64,000 nucleotides of DNA. It comes from Epiperipatus broadwayi (lineage: Eukaryota > Onychophora > Udeonychophora > Euonychophora > Peripatidae). The translations under genes and the position numbers were made by a program. Location: the NCBI GenBank assembly GCA_028023455.1, contig JAQFVV010012396.1, positions 9,774,085 to 9,838,084 on the forward strand. Reading direction: 5' to 3'. Positions 47,094 through 58,600 of this stretch are shown here, in pieces. How positions within the stretch are numbered: the first letter of the stretch is position 1; each line of letters begins with the position of its first letter. The notes beneath the pieces were generated by a model. That model made no database searches and had not been told where the DNA came from. It was given only the letters and a program-made list of their open reading frames with translations.

Positions 47094-48670
47094 CATGCAT
47101 CTCTCCATACTTCTTTGAGTGGTCTGAAGTCTCTGTATTGATCTTCTATTAAGTATCCAAGTCTCAGATCCAAAAGTAAGAACTGGTAAAGCACATTTAT
47201 TAAAAACCTTCCTTTTCAAACACATAGGCATATTTCCTTTTAGTATCAAGTTGTTTCTACCAAAAGCACTTCAACCAAGTTTAATTCTATGATTAATTTC
47301 ACCTATGATGTTTCCATCTGTATTAATAATCTGACCAAGGTATTTGTAACAGTTAACTTCTAACTCATCATAATCAATCTTTATTTTCATATTTTGAGAA
47401 AATCCATTAAACATTACTTTAGTCTTTTTAACATTTATCTTTAGTCCTACTTTCCTCTGATAACTCCTGCAATATTTCCTGAAGTTTTAAAGCATTATTT
47501 GCAAAAACAACTACATCATCTGCAAAATCTAAATGACTTAAATAATCTCCATTTACTTTCACTCCTTTAGTTTCCCATTTTAATCCACAAAATACTTCTT
47601 GCAGCACTGCCTTAAAAAGGTTTGGAGATACGGGATCACCCTGTCTTATACCCTTGTCAATGTTTACTTTCCTAGTATCATTAGGTAAGCTAATTGTTGC
47701 TGTTGCATTTTTATAAATATTCTTTAAAATATGACAATATCCTGGATCTATACCTTGATGATCCAATGCTTTAATCACTGAAGAAATGTTTATAGAATCA
47801 AATGCCTTTTCATAATCTATAAATTCAAAACATAATGGCAACTCATATTCATTTGTGCTTTCTATAACCCTTTCTATAACTTCTCTCAATACTTGGATAT
47901 GATCTATTGTACTAAAACCACTTTTAAATCCAACTTGTTCTTTTGGTTGGTGGAAATCCAATGTTCTCTGTAGATGAGTTGTAATTATCTTGGTAAAAAA
48001 TTTGTATAAAACTTATAAAAGGCTGATAGGTCTGTAATTTCTAATATCTTCCTTATCACCTTTTTTAAATATTAATATTAATACTGTATTCTTCCAATCA
48101 TCTGGTAATCTTTATCATTTAGACATTTGGTATATAACTTTGCTAAAAAAAATTATATTTTCTTACCTGCTTCTTGTAATATATCAATTATAATTCCATC
48201 ATTACCTAGAGTCTTTCCTTTCTTCGTACATTTAAATGCGTGTCTCACTTCTTCATTTAAAATTCTCAGCAATTCAGAAGATGTAATAGATATAGGAGGT
48301 ACTTGTTCTTTATTACTATATAATTCTTGATAAAAGTCTTCTATCCATTTCATGATGTCATCTCTCTTTTTAGTAATAATTCCATTTTTTTTTCTTATTG
48401 CAAATATAAATTTCCTACCAATATCAAAATGTTGTTTTACACTCTTGAGACTTCTATTCTCTTCTACAGCTTTCCTTGTTAGTTCACAGTTATACTTTCT
48501 TATATCATTTTCAACTCTTTTCTGCACCACTTTCAAAATTTGAGATATTCAATCCTTTTTAATGCATCATTTTTGTATATCTTCATATTCCTTTTTTTCT
48601 TCATAAATTCTCTAGTCTCAGAGAAATTACATTGGTCAATTGCTGCTTTTTTCTACTAGCTATCTTTGTT
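47094..48670 (-). pseudogene. RTE-type LINE, 5' part (reverse transcriptase), split by F1
   Basis: Minus-strand frames 48536-48153 and 47961-47428, linked by frameshifts, give an RTE-class reverse transcriptase. The first has 'GNDGIIIDILQEAGKKI'; the second has 'EQVGFKSGFSTIDHIQ', 'FIDYEKAFDSI', 'GIRQGDPVSPNLF' and the catalytic-type 'HLDFADDVVVFAN'. Reading continues downstream with stops to about 47100, breaking at the F1 LTR. The endonuclease domain is absent, so the copy is 5'-truncated near 48.67 kb. The remaining C-terminal part is at 27841-28177. Confidence 0.9.
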
Positions 48671-48849
48671 AAAAAAAAAAAAATACAGTAAATATAAATA
48701 TGTATTCATGCACCCATAAGTAGGGCAATTATATATATGTAAAATCATATAAAATAAATATAATAATCAGAATACTCTGAAATAAACTCTACAATATGAG
48801 TATATTAAATATTGCAGATTTTATTTCTAAGTATTTTGAGTATATATAA

Positions 48850-51170
48850 AGCATTGTGAAGCAATGGGAAAATTTAATAAATATTTTAACCTGAAACTGT
48901 CAAAACTTAGCTCCTGATTCAATTTCCAAAATAGACCCGAAACAAATAGAGAAAGTCTTAAAAAATTCAACTCTGCACTGCAAGGCTTGGTGAAACCTTG
49001 TATTTATGGTTATTTCCCATAAGAAACATTACTGGACCAACTGTTATGGAAAGTGGTGCTTTTAACTATAAATGACCTATTATGTCATAAAACCATTGAA
49101 TGTGCAATAGATTACACAATAGTGTTTGATTAAGTCAAAGAGTCCAAAAAACTCACCAAAATAGAAAGCCCATAAATAATGTATCTCAAGACTATTAAAC
49201 TAAAATCATAAGACATTCAAACAGTAAGCAAACAAATTGCTACCTCTGCAGAGTCTTAGACCTTTAGACTAAAAGTGCAAATGAAAAGATTGTTGTTGTA
49301 CACGTGGATACTTGGACACTTAGCTGTCTCACAGATCAAAACACATGGCTCATCATGAAAAAACAAAACAGCAGCAGTAACCCAAAACATTATCAAAATC
49401 CTTAATAAATGATATCATGAAAATTAAAAATGATGAGGAAGTCTCACTAATGGGAAATGTGAATCATTGATCCAAAAATATGAAAACTCATTACCTGGTT
49501 AAAATGAATCTAAAAATATGGGACAAAAATGATAATCCAATAAGAATAATGGAAATGGTACGAGTGCTAATGAAATCAATTAACATATTGGAATGCTTCT
49601 ATTGTGCACAGTTAAGGGGTATAAACACCTAGTAATAAATTGTGACTAGTTAAAGCTATTAGGCATAGACTTTTGTATTGTTACAAAAAACAACAACTAA
49701 TATCCCCGAAAAATAAGAAATAAATTATTGGACTGTACAGAAATATAATGCTTTTGGGTCTCATAAATTATTTTGAGTACTCCTCAATCATCCTCATCTC
49801 TCCTTACTTTTATTAATAAACAGATAAAAAATTCAAATTCTGGTATCTGGAACAATATAACTAAATTCCTACATGATAACTTGCTCAGAAAGAAGCAGTG
49901 ATAGATCTGAAAAGTAGAAATAAGAGAAGGCAAAGCCTGATGATCCACTAACAATAATAAACTGGATGTAATATTCAAAACTGATGCATCCAAATATGGA
50001 AAGAGACAGTTTTATCTCATCTTAATTTAATGGTGGAGAGACCAATAGATTTTATAACTTGTAAAATATTTGACATTGAAAGTAACTACAAAAATAGCTA
50101 GACAATGAAATGTTGCCTATAAATTTAAAGTTTAAAAATGTCATGGCAGAACATTCAAAATAATTTTGGAGAATAAACCACTACTGGCAATCCTATCTGC
50201 AATTCCAGATAATCTTAGTTCATGAATGATAATCTGAATAAGATATATTGCTAGGATATAGTTAAGAACTAGAATATAGAAAGGACAGCTCAGTCCAACA
50301 TGCTGATGCCTTGTATGCATGTTAAATAAGGCAGAATCTCGTCAAAATGATGTAATAAACTACATCAATGATTCCTAGATAGTATAAAAATAGTGGACAA
50401 TGCAGAGTATCAGTTATTTTTTAATAGATTTTAAATGGCTTACAAGCCTTCTGCCTTCAAAACTTTTATAAAAGTTTCTGGATAATATGTAAATACCTGA
50501 CAGAAAACCAATATTGTATGATAATAAATGTCAAGAGATTAATCCCAGTCATCAGCCATAACAGAGTTTTGGAAATAATACAATAGATCATCCAGCATAG
50601 TCAGAGCAAAGGCCTTAGTTTGAAGCTATGTCTGGTGCCCAAGCATAACAAATGATATCAAAAGCTTTGTTAAAAGATGTTCTTGCAAAATGATGATAAA
50701 AAATTACCTAAAAAATTTGTAACATGGTTCACTGCAGAAAGGTCTTGACAACATGTACACATTTACCATACACTTCCCTGGAGGCGGACACCCTTTCCTA
50801 GTATTAGAGCATATTTAGAATGATATGAATCTAGAATATTTCAAAATATAAATGATAATGTATATCGAAACTACACAAGATCTCTTGCCATGGGCTTTCA
50901 GAGATACTTGTATTAGACAATAGGGCAGAGATTGTCTTGTTTAAATTTAAATGTTGCATGTGGGGATAAAGCATGTACAAATCCAACTATACCATTCTAT
51001 TTAATTAACTTGTGAAATGGCTGAACAACAATTGAAACAGATTCTTAGAAGGGCTGTAATAAATCAGAAAACACGAATCTCCATGTGATAGTATTTCATC
51101 AATAAAGTTTACTGTCAGAAGCTACTAGGAAATCACTAGTTGAATTACTTCTAGCAAAAAAATAAGGAAT
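48850..51170 (+). pseudogene. Ancient Ty3/gypsy pol relic
   Basis: No long ORF remains, but fragments in shifting plus-strand frames keep the order of a Ty3/gypsy pol. RNase H: 'TDASKYG' (about 49980) then 'VLSHLNLMVERPIDFITCK' (about 50010-50065). The connection region appears near 50280. Integrase: 'VKRCSCKMM' and 'FPGGGHPFLVLEH' (about 50665-50815), then 'SEATRKSLVELLLAKK' (about 51115-51160). Stops and frameshifts occur every few dozen codons. It is far older than F1 or F2 and lies just upstream of the ankyrin gene. LTRs were not found. Confidence 0.65.
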
Positions 51171-51600
51171 AAACTGACGTTATTCTTACTTCTGTGCATG
51201 TATAATATATATACCTGAATGTAAATAAAGTTTATTTTTTTACTATGCAAATAGTACATGAATAAATTATCTCATTATTAATAATAAGTTATTCTAAAAA
51301 ATCTGCATTTGCCATTCATATCAATAATGCTAATGAAGAACAATTATGCATAAATGGACTTTTGTATAAAAACTCCCACTAGGATTTATGTGTGATCTTT
51401 CCATAGGCACATTCCATTCAAATTCATATTATTAAGCTATAAATGACACGTTAAAATTAAAAGGAATTCATTATGTATTTAATATTCAAAACTATTCTAT
51501 GATAAAAATTTGTCTTGTTTGTAAAGAACATAAATAAATTTAAGATTAAAAAAAAAAAACTCTTAAAGTCAACTATATCAATCAACCACAAAGTTAGAAA
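51171..51600. other. AT-rich spacer upstream of the ankyrin/SOCS gene
   Basis: No ORF or repeat is recognised. An A-run lies at about 51548. Confidence 0.4.
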
Positions 51601-51611
51601 GATATAAAGAA

Positions 51612-51760
51612 TGTGAGGGCGCTAACGTTCAGGTTGAGAATGAAGACTTGCGTCACATTTAAGAACTAACCCCTTCTATGGGTATAGTATATACTACATT
51701 ACATCGCGTCGCACATAAATTAAAAAAAAAAACGGCGACGAGTATGCGTGGAGAATGCAA
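51612..51760 (+). promoter_or_regulatory. Candidate promoter or 5' exon region of the ankyrin/SOCS gene
   Basis: A short patch with several CpGs in AT-rich surroundings ('gagggcgctaacgttcagg', 'catcgcgtcgcac', 'acggcgacgagtatgcgtgg'). It includes GCGTCAC, a CRE-like half site. It lies about 300-450 bases before the ATG at 52065, a plausible promoter or first untranslated exon. No TATA placement is convincing. Confidence 0.35.
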
Positions 51761-52064
51761 TCTTGAAATGAATTGAGTTTAAAATAAATAAAAATTAATT
51801 TTAACTCGCCAATTCAGTAAAAAATGATGACGATTTCAATAATGTTACGTTTATGTGAGGGAAAAAATACCTATACTTTACTTTAAAAGACAGAGTAATC
51901 GTTATAATCTAGAAGTATACGTTGCAAAATATGTTCATTGTCAATATTTAAACATCTGTGAAAATATTACTATGTAATTATAATTATAACATTTATTTGC
52001 GTTTTTTTTTTTTATCTAATGAAAACATGTCATACCGAATAAATTATTAAATAGTTTAAGAAAA

Positions 52065-53693
52065 ATGGAAATAACTGCTACCTGTAATAATAGATGTTTA
52101 TTATTTATTCAATCTAATGACAGTTCTTTGGATTCATCTCGAAATTCTTCTCCCGATCCATATTATGATAGTTGCGACGAGGATTTAAAAGTTTTTTCAG
52201 TTGATAGTGATGATTGTGATACAAATAGTTCATATGACGGAGATTTAAGTTTCTTAATATCACAAAATAAATTAGATAGAATTGATAATTTATTTAAAAG
52301 AAATGTAATTAAAAAGGAACATTTAAGTAAAGCAGATAACAAAGGCAGGACTCTTTTACATATTGCTTGCAAACGAGGGCTTTTTGAAATGTCTATTTTA
52401 TTATTGAAAGCTGGCAGCGACGTTAATTCAAGTAGTAAAGATATGGAAACACCTCTTCATTTTGCTTGCGCAAGTCATAATATTGCACTTGTGAAATTGC
52501 TAATTGAATATGGTGCAATATTAAATCACTCATCTTGGTTTTATACTCCTATCCAAATCGCTTGTCTTAATTATAATATTCATATGGCTGACTGTCTGAT
52601 TAAATTAGGTTGTGATGTTAACACTATCACTTTTAAAAGTGGCAATGTATTGCATTGTGTTGTGGAAGCTTATAATGAAATTGTACCAATCAGTAAACTT
52701 ACTGAAGTGATAGAATTTCTTCTTTTAGCTGGATGTAATGTAAATGCTGAAAACTTTAAAAAAGCAACTCCTTTAATGATTGCATGTGAAAAAGGTATTG
52801 TATCTTTAGTCGACTTGCTTATAAAAGTTAAACATTTAAGTGTTACCTTAAATGAAAGTTTATTAATTGCCATGAAAAAATGTAATATTGAAATAATTGA
52901 ATTGCTTTTGGAAAATGGAGCTAATCCAAATTATCAGTCAAGTAGTTTTCGAGATCCACCTCCTATCCACTCTATTATATCTATGTCTTCTGAAAATGCA
53001 ATTAAATTTTTTGATGTTCTATTGAAGTATAATTGTACGATTGGATTATTTCATAAAGGTATGACAATTTTACACCTTGCTTGTATTCACAAAAAAATAA
53101 ATTTAATAAAATATTTACTAAAATATATGAAAATAAATATTCCAAACCTTTGTGGACAAACACCATTGCATCTTGCTTGTCTTTATGGTCATTTTGATGT
53201 AGTGAAACTTCTTTTGGATAACAGCTGTGATGTTAATTGCTACTATGATAAAAATATTAGCCCTCTACATTTATGTATTGAAAGTAAACGTACAGATATT
53301 GCCAAGCTTTTATTACAAGCAGGTGCTAATTTATATGATGGTGCATCTGTTTTAAAAGTGGCATTACACTTAGAAAAAATTTTAAAACCAAATGTCTCTC
53401 TTCATAAAATTGATACTAATATGTTGCACTTCCTTTGGAAAATAAATTATGACATTCGACGTGATCCAATTTTTCCAATTGAAAAATTTATGGAAAATAT
53501 AGATTCAGATGTCATTTCTAGTAATGAAATGTTATTTAGAATTCTTATTGAAAAAAGTCATCAGGTATTGGCACTTCAACAACTATGTTGTCATGTTATC
53601 AGACGATGTTTAGGATACAGATTAAAAACTGATATTGATAAAATAAATTTACCACAATATTTAAAAAGTTTGGTGACTTTTGAATTTTTATAA
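52065..53693 (+). CDS. Ankyrin repeat and SOCS box protein (ASB-type), single-exon ORF
   Basis: A 542-residue protein. An acidic Ser/Asp-rich N-terminus (about 18-60) is followed by roughly nine or ten ankyrin repeats (about 94-424), the clearest being 94-121 ('GRTLLHIACKRG'), 127-154 ('ETPLHFACASHN'), 364-391 ('GQTPLHLACLYGHFDVVKLL') and 397-424. A SOCS box ends the protein: BC-box 'ALQQLCCHVIRRCLG' (503-517) and a Cul5-type 'INLPQYLKSLV' (527-537). ASB proteins recruit Elongin B/C and Cullin-5 as substrate receptors of ubiquitin ligases; the ankyrin face binds the substrate, unknown here. The ATG at 52065 has AAAA before and G after it and is the first in frame. The whole coding region is intact without introns, which could mean a retrocopy or a compact gene. 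No AATAAA was found close after the stop. Confidence 0.93.
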   Translation: MEITATCNNRCLLFIQSNDSSLDSSRNSSPDPYYDSCDEDLKVFSVDSDDCDTNSSYDGDLSFLISQNKLDRIDNLFKRNVIKKEHLSKADNKGRTLLHIACKRGLFEMSILLLKAGSDVNSSSKDMETPLHFACASHNIALVKLLIEYGAILNHSSWFYTPIQIACLNYNIHMADCLIKLGCDVNTITFKSGNVLHCVVEAYNEIVPISKLTEVIEFLLLAGCNVNAENFKKATPLMIACEKGIVSLVDLLIKVKHLSVTLNESLLIAMKKCNIEIIELLLENGANPNYQSSSFRDPPPIHSIISMSSENAIKFFDVLLKYNCTIGLFHKGMTILHLACIHKKINLIKYLLKYMKINIPNLCGQTPLHLACLYGHFDVVKLLLDNSCDVNCYYDKNISPLHLCIESKRTDIAKLLLQAGANLYDGASVLKVALHLEKILKPNVSLHKIDTNMLHFLWKINYDIRRDPIFPIEKFMENIDSDVISSNEMLFRILIEKSHQVLALQQLCCHVIRRCLGYRLKTDIDKINLPQYLKSLVTFEFL

Positions 53694-54800
53694 ATACATA
53701 ATCACATTAATTATATTTTGGGTTATTTTCATCATCTAGTATTAATTGTTGAATGATCTACTAAAAATTCAAACTATGTAAATTTTTCAAATACATTCAG
53801 CTGTTAGTAATAATACACTGATTAATGTATAATATGTTTGGTGTGGCATTATTTTTCTTTTCCAGGTATTGCTGACCTGATATTTGATCATATTAGCCTG
53901 GGAATCAAACCATAAACCTTTAGATTTATAAAAATTGAATTTACAGTGATGTAATTAACTAATTAGACTATTTTGTCAAAGGTAACAGTCAATAGAAATT
54001 TTAAATATTTAGGATTCTGACTTCTCCGTTTCTTCTTAAGGTAAGATTAATGAGTGATTTTCAAACATTATGGATTATCACCCTAAGTTGACTTGGTGAG
54101 TTATTTACCATTCTCAACATGAATAGCTTCTGTGAATTTTACTCTATTTTTCTCCTCTGTCCAATATTTTTGTCTATTCCAGTTGTTCATTGATAGAGCA
54201 TGGTCTGCTAATTTCATACATTTCCCCCTTTTCTAATGAGTAATTTGAGTTCTTAATCATTTTTCAGTGGGACAAATGATTTCTTTGCTATATGCCCTTT
54301 CATATAGTATTGCAGAGATACACCCCCCACCCATCCCAGTATTTTAAACTTAAGTTTTGTAGAAGTTAAGGAGTTTTTACAGTTTGCTATAGCTTTATAA
54401 AGCTTTTCTGGTATATTGGTTGTGATTTTCTTTAGTTTCTTTGTTATTTCTGTATGTATGAATATATTATACTACCCATAATTGTTTTTATATGTATTTT
54501 GTTTTCTATTTAGTGTTTCCTTAATGATTCTTTATAACAGCTTTTTTAATTATTTATTTATAGTTTTCTTAACAGCTAATGAATAACAAACTCTTATGAA
54601 GAATGATTATCTATTAACTACCATTCAGAAAAAAATAAATAAATAACAGGAAATATTTTTTAAAAAATCAATTGTAGTACTGTAGTATATCCATACATAA
54701 TAGAGGTAACAGACAAACTAAAAAAAACAACAACTGCAATATAGTAGCAGAACAATTTTTCATAGCACTTTAAGAAATATTTAAATTTGAAATGCTGAAA
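53694..54800. other. 3' flank of the ankyrin/SOCS gene, non-coding
   Basis: AT-rich with TG/TT-rich patches. It includes the likely 3' untranslated region in its first few hundred bases. No element or ORF of interest. Confidence 0.4.
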
Positions 54801-54804
54801 AATA

Positions 54805-55080
54805 AAAATGGTTATCTTTAAAATATGCAATTGTGAAAGAACATATGTTATGAAAACCAGTTGCCACATTAAAAAACAGTTAAAAGAGCACAAAGTAATT
54901 ATTAGAGAGGAAAAAACAGATATGGTTAAAATAGCAGTCCATATGTGTAACAATGATATGCATCTGAAAAAAAAAAAAGATTAAAGAAGCTTTTCATATG
55001 ATAATGGCAAATAATTTGATAAATCAATCCGTAAGGGAAAAAAGAAATTTCAACATCCGAAATAATTGTTACTTTATTGT
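54805..55080 (+). pseudogene. Penelope-like GIY-YIG endonuclease remnant
   Basis: In the plus frames one reads 'CNCERTYVMKTSCHIKKQL', then 'KEHKVIIREEKTDMVKIAVH' and, after a shift past the A-run at 54968, 'EAFHMIMANNLINQSV'. This order (Cys-containing start, 'KEH', 'H...N', then 'E....NLINQ') matches the C-terminal endonuclease region of Penelope-type retroelements. Key residues of an active enzyme appear lost. Family assignment rests on these motifs only. Confidence 0.45.
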
Positions 55081-55463
55081 TTGTTTCATAATTTCTAATT
55101 TATTATTAATTAAGTTTAAATTACATCTTCATTGATAATTTCTTTGTATTCCTCACAAAATTCTCATTCAACCATATATAATACTTCTTATCTGAGATAA
55201 TCCATAGCTTCAGAATCGACAAAAATAATTACATAAGAATTCTTCATTTTTAGGTTGTACTCCAAAAGTTAACAAATCTCAAGGTGTCTATAAGAAAAAG
55301 ATTCATCCTAATAAAAGATACAAAATAAATCGTTTCCAGAAGGTGGATATGCATTTGTCATCATAGCAATTGGCTTCTTGTCTATTCAAAATTAGAAATT
55401 GAAGGCTACTAAAAATAGTCATAGATCACATGATCCCATTCTCTTAAGCTTGTAAGATATAAA
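55081..55463. other. AT-rich spacer
   Basis: Nothing supported. Confidence 0.35.
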
Positions 55464-56040
55464 CAATGAGCATTGCCAATTGCTCAGCTTTGTGATAAAT
55501 GTTTAGCCAGAGAATGCATTTAAAATATCTCTGTCAGGAACCCCCCCCACCTCTGACCATGGTTTCGTGCTTTGGCACTTCTCAGAGAGGCGCTAGGGTA
55601 GCTTCAGACACTAGATCTAAAAATACCAACCCAAAGCCAGCATTTATCTAAAAGTTATCTATTGAGTGGAAAATCTGAAATTTTCAGACACCTATATGTC
55701 TTCAAATCCAGCTATCCAACTCAAATAGCTATATGGGGCTGAGAGATCTTTGGCCAAACCATATATTAGTAGTCTTAGCAATATAACATTGCATAAGACT
55801 TAAAGCAGGGAAAATTTCAGATTTTCCACTCAATAGATAACTTTTAGATAAATGCTGGCTTTGGGTTGGTATTTTTAGATCTAGTGTCTGAAGCTACCCT
55901 AGCGCCTCTCTGAGGAGTGCCAAAGCACAAAACCATGGTTAGAGGTTGGGGGGGGGGGGTTCCTGACAGAGATATTTTAAATGCTTTCTCTGGCTAAGCA
56001 TTTATCACAAAGCTTGTTGAACAATTGGCAATGCTCGTTG
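55464..56040. mobile_element. Long-inverted-repeat (foldback) element
   Basis: Arms of about 220-230 bases (55464-55684 and 55810-56040) are near-perfect reverse complements, starting 'gagcattgccaattg' at both outer edges, around a unique 125-base spacer. Each arm holds a homopolymer C/G run ('aacccccccc' at 55541; G-run at 55946) and 'tagatctagtgtctgaag'. The spacer contains 'ctatatggggctgagagatc'. No coding capacity. The target duplication is not evident. Confidence 0.8.
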
Positions 56041-56786
56041 AAGACTACTGTCTGTATCAATGATAAAATGAGTTTCATCTCTTCGTTTTATATTTTTTGT
56101 GTATACCAGTAATGTTTATATTCTTTATGCACACCAGTGATGCTATCTTGTTATATTTAATGTTCCATAGAGATATAATTTATTTCCATATAGCTCATTT
56201 GCTAGCTATAGATTTGAAAATAATGTGATGCAAGATGTGGCAAAACTACTGATTCCATAGCATAAATACTAAGGCATAGGCCTGCATACAATTCCATATA
56301 GTACACATAATTATTATGGCTATTACCACACGCACCACTTGGAACCTATCTTTATTGGTTTTAAAAATTTATATTTTCACATGCTACTATGCCCAGTAAG
56401 TTTTGTGATTGCTTTATCAACTGCAACCTTTATGTATAACTGATAGTCAGTTTACATTGCACTGCTCTATAGTACCTTAATTTTATATATAAAAATCATT
56501 ACTTGTTATACAAACACACTAATACAAATATAAACATACTAATAAATTATTAAACATTCTGAGAATCATATCTATAAAATAAAGTTGCCTCAAACTCGGA
56601 TCAGAGCCCAAAATTACATTGTACATAAACCACTACATTACATTTAAATACAAGTATAGTTTATATAAATGCAAACACATTAATAAATTATAATTTATCA
56701 AATAATAATAAAAATTAAAATAATACTATGCAAATAATAGAAAAATTTAAAATACTATGAAAATAAAAAAAAAATTAAAATTGAAT
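56041..56786. other. AT-rich non-coding stretch
   Basis: No gene recognised. The stretch borders the possible exon at 56.8-56.9 kb. Confidence 0.35.
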
Positions 56787-56800
56787 ACTTTCGTTATTAC

Positions 56801-56901
56801 ATTTTTATTGGGATGAAGGCCTTGAATCATCGGGTCATCTTTAATCCATTTTACTACACAGTCTTGCCGATACGAAAATTGTGCCTTCGTCTTTGTGCAG
56901 T
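56801..56901 (-). CDS. Candidate internal exon (unidentified protein)
   Basis: On the minus strand a strong pyrimidine tract ('tttttctcttttctgctc') leads to 'tttattag' at 56902, a good splice acceptor. It is followed by about 100 bases that are CpG-bearing and open in one frame: 'CTKTKAQFSYRQD', then 'CVVKWIKDDPMIQGLHPNKN'. Possible donors are GTAATA (after 56801) and GTATTC (after 56789). The translation is compositionally normal, unlike chance ORFs here. The 'KDDPMIQG....N' stretch faintly recalls the end of G-protein gamma subunits, but the match is too weak to name it. If it is real, the neighbouring exons lie outside what I could recognise. Confidence 0.3.
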
Positions 56902-56959
56902 CTAATAAATTGAGCAGAAAAGAGAAAAAAAAAAAGAAATCTATTAATAAAAAATCCAA

Positions 56960-57800
56960 ATTTTGTCCAATTTTAACATATGGTAAGCCATTTTAAAAAG
57001 AAATTCAAATAGAGAATTCTGGGATTTTTGTAAATGTCATGCTTATAGTTTTCTCGCAATTTAAAAAAAATTTTTTTTTAACAAATCAGCTACTGCTAGC
57101 GGTTCTAACGCTACTGTCACTGAAGTAGTTAAATTCAGTATTCATTAATCTAAAGTTCATCAATTTGATTCCCAATGCTAGAACTGTCACTGATCAGGCC
57201 AGCAATTCCTGAAGAAGAGAATAATACGACTAAATATTATTTCATATACTAATTTATGCATTATTAATAGTTGAATGTAATTATAAGTAAAATGTAACCA
57301 TCAAAAACTTTCAAATAAATATAATGTATTTTTTATAATAATCTATTTATATAATGCTTGTCTATGTATGTAATATAGAGAAGGAAATAAATTTTTGGTC
57401 CTAACGCTTTTTATGAATTTACATGCATTAGTAAAAAGCATTAGTGGACCACTTATGCTTAGAGCTTATCATTATAACTTTTGCTTACCATGCTGAAATC
57501 AGGGCTTTAACTTATTGTGTGTCTCATATATAACTTGTCAAATGAATTTTACAAACTTATTCATTCTATAGCAGCAGAGAGATAGAATCTCATTATTCCA
57601 AAAGCTACAATAAGAAGACATTAAAAGACTGTAGTCAAATTTCTATGATTACCTTTTGGTTACTTGACCTTAAGATAATAAGCATTATTCCATCTTTAAT
57701 TATTCTGGTATGGTGTAAAAATTTATGAATTCAAGTGAATTATTATTATTTTACAGGTGGTCATAGCACTAATAACATTACTTTAGAGCAATGTATATAT
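56960..57800. other. AT-rich non-coding stretch
   Basis: Low-complexity A/T tracts near 57062 and no supported gene. Could be intron if the minus-strand exon is real. Confidence 0.35.
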
Positions 57801-57804
57801 ATAT

Positions 57805-58600
57805 TGTAACCCTTAGTTTCTTTCGTAAAAAAATGGTTGCTTTACAATAGCATGTTGAAACCGCCGGAGGGCGTTATTTCTATGATAGCGCACAGAAATA
57901 TGCCGTTTAGGTGGCCTACCATTGCTAGCGAACATTCTATTTCTAATGCGTAAGCCTAGAAATAGTCCGTTGGTACGGGGTGGCTGCTAAGTGTCTATTT
58001 CTATGCTAATGCACAGAAACATGACATTGAATCTGCTGCAGAAGCTATCATGTCAGCTTACAGCTCAGATTTGGGCTAAGCATTTTTGATGTGTGATCAC
58101 ATTTCACTTTTGGCTACAGTATTGTGTGAGGGTGTCTGGAATTCCGATTGTCAAAACTATTTTAATATTCATTAAGACCACCTCCCTCTCTATCTCCCAT
58201 CTTTTAGGAATGTCTACTAACAATTATCAGCAGAGTCTCATGCTTCCCTAGCCCACATTTCCTGTTCAAAAAATTTGGCAAGTGTAGGTGCAAGCGCGAT
58301 TCGGATGAAATCACGCTATAAGTCCCGTTTCTGCGAGAACAACGGCAAGCTTTATCAAATCAGAAACTTGCTCTGAATGTCAAAGATTCTCTGACTGCTG
58401 CTGGAAGGGTTATCAAATAAAAGAGCTTGAAGCTGCATACGTGCTGTTCCTGAACAGCCCTAAAAGTTGGTTTTAATTGCTGAAATATATTTATGTGATT
58501 TTTGGTAATTACAGTAAAAAGTTGGTCAACCTTCGAGTTGGAGCGTTCCGTTCGGTTAGGAATTGTAACCACCCACCCCCCTTCCCAAAGGTGGACCTTT
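57805..58600. repeat. CpG-richer block with internal direct repeats
   Basis: The motif 'tatttctatg.ta..gcacagaaa.atg' occurs at about 57875 and 57998, with a shorter relative near 57930. 'accgccggagggcg', 'gcaagcgcgattcgg' and 'cccgtttctgcgagaacaac' stand out from the AT-rich background. It could be a decayed LTR or a regulatory region. No LTR ends or ORF settle this. Confidence 0.35.

Noticed and set aside
54660-54953. 97-codon minus-strand hydrophobic ORF as a membrane protein
   Set aside because: It is antisense to the Penelope-like endonuclease remnant; its hydrophobicity follows from the AT-rich complement.
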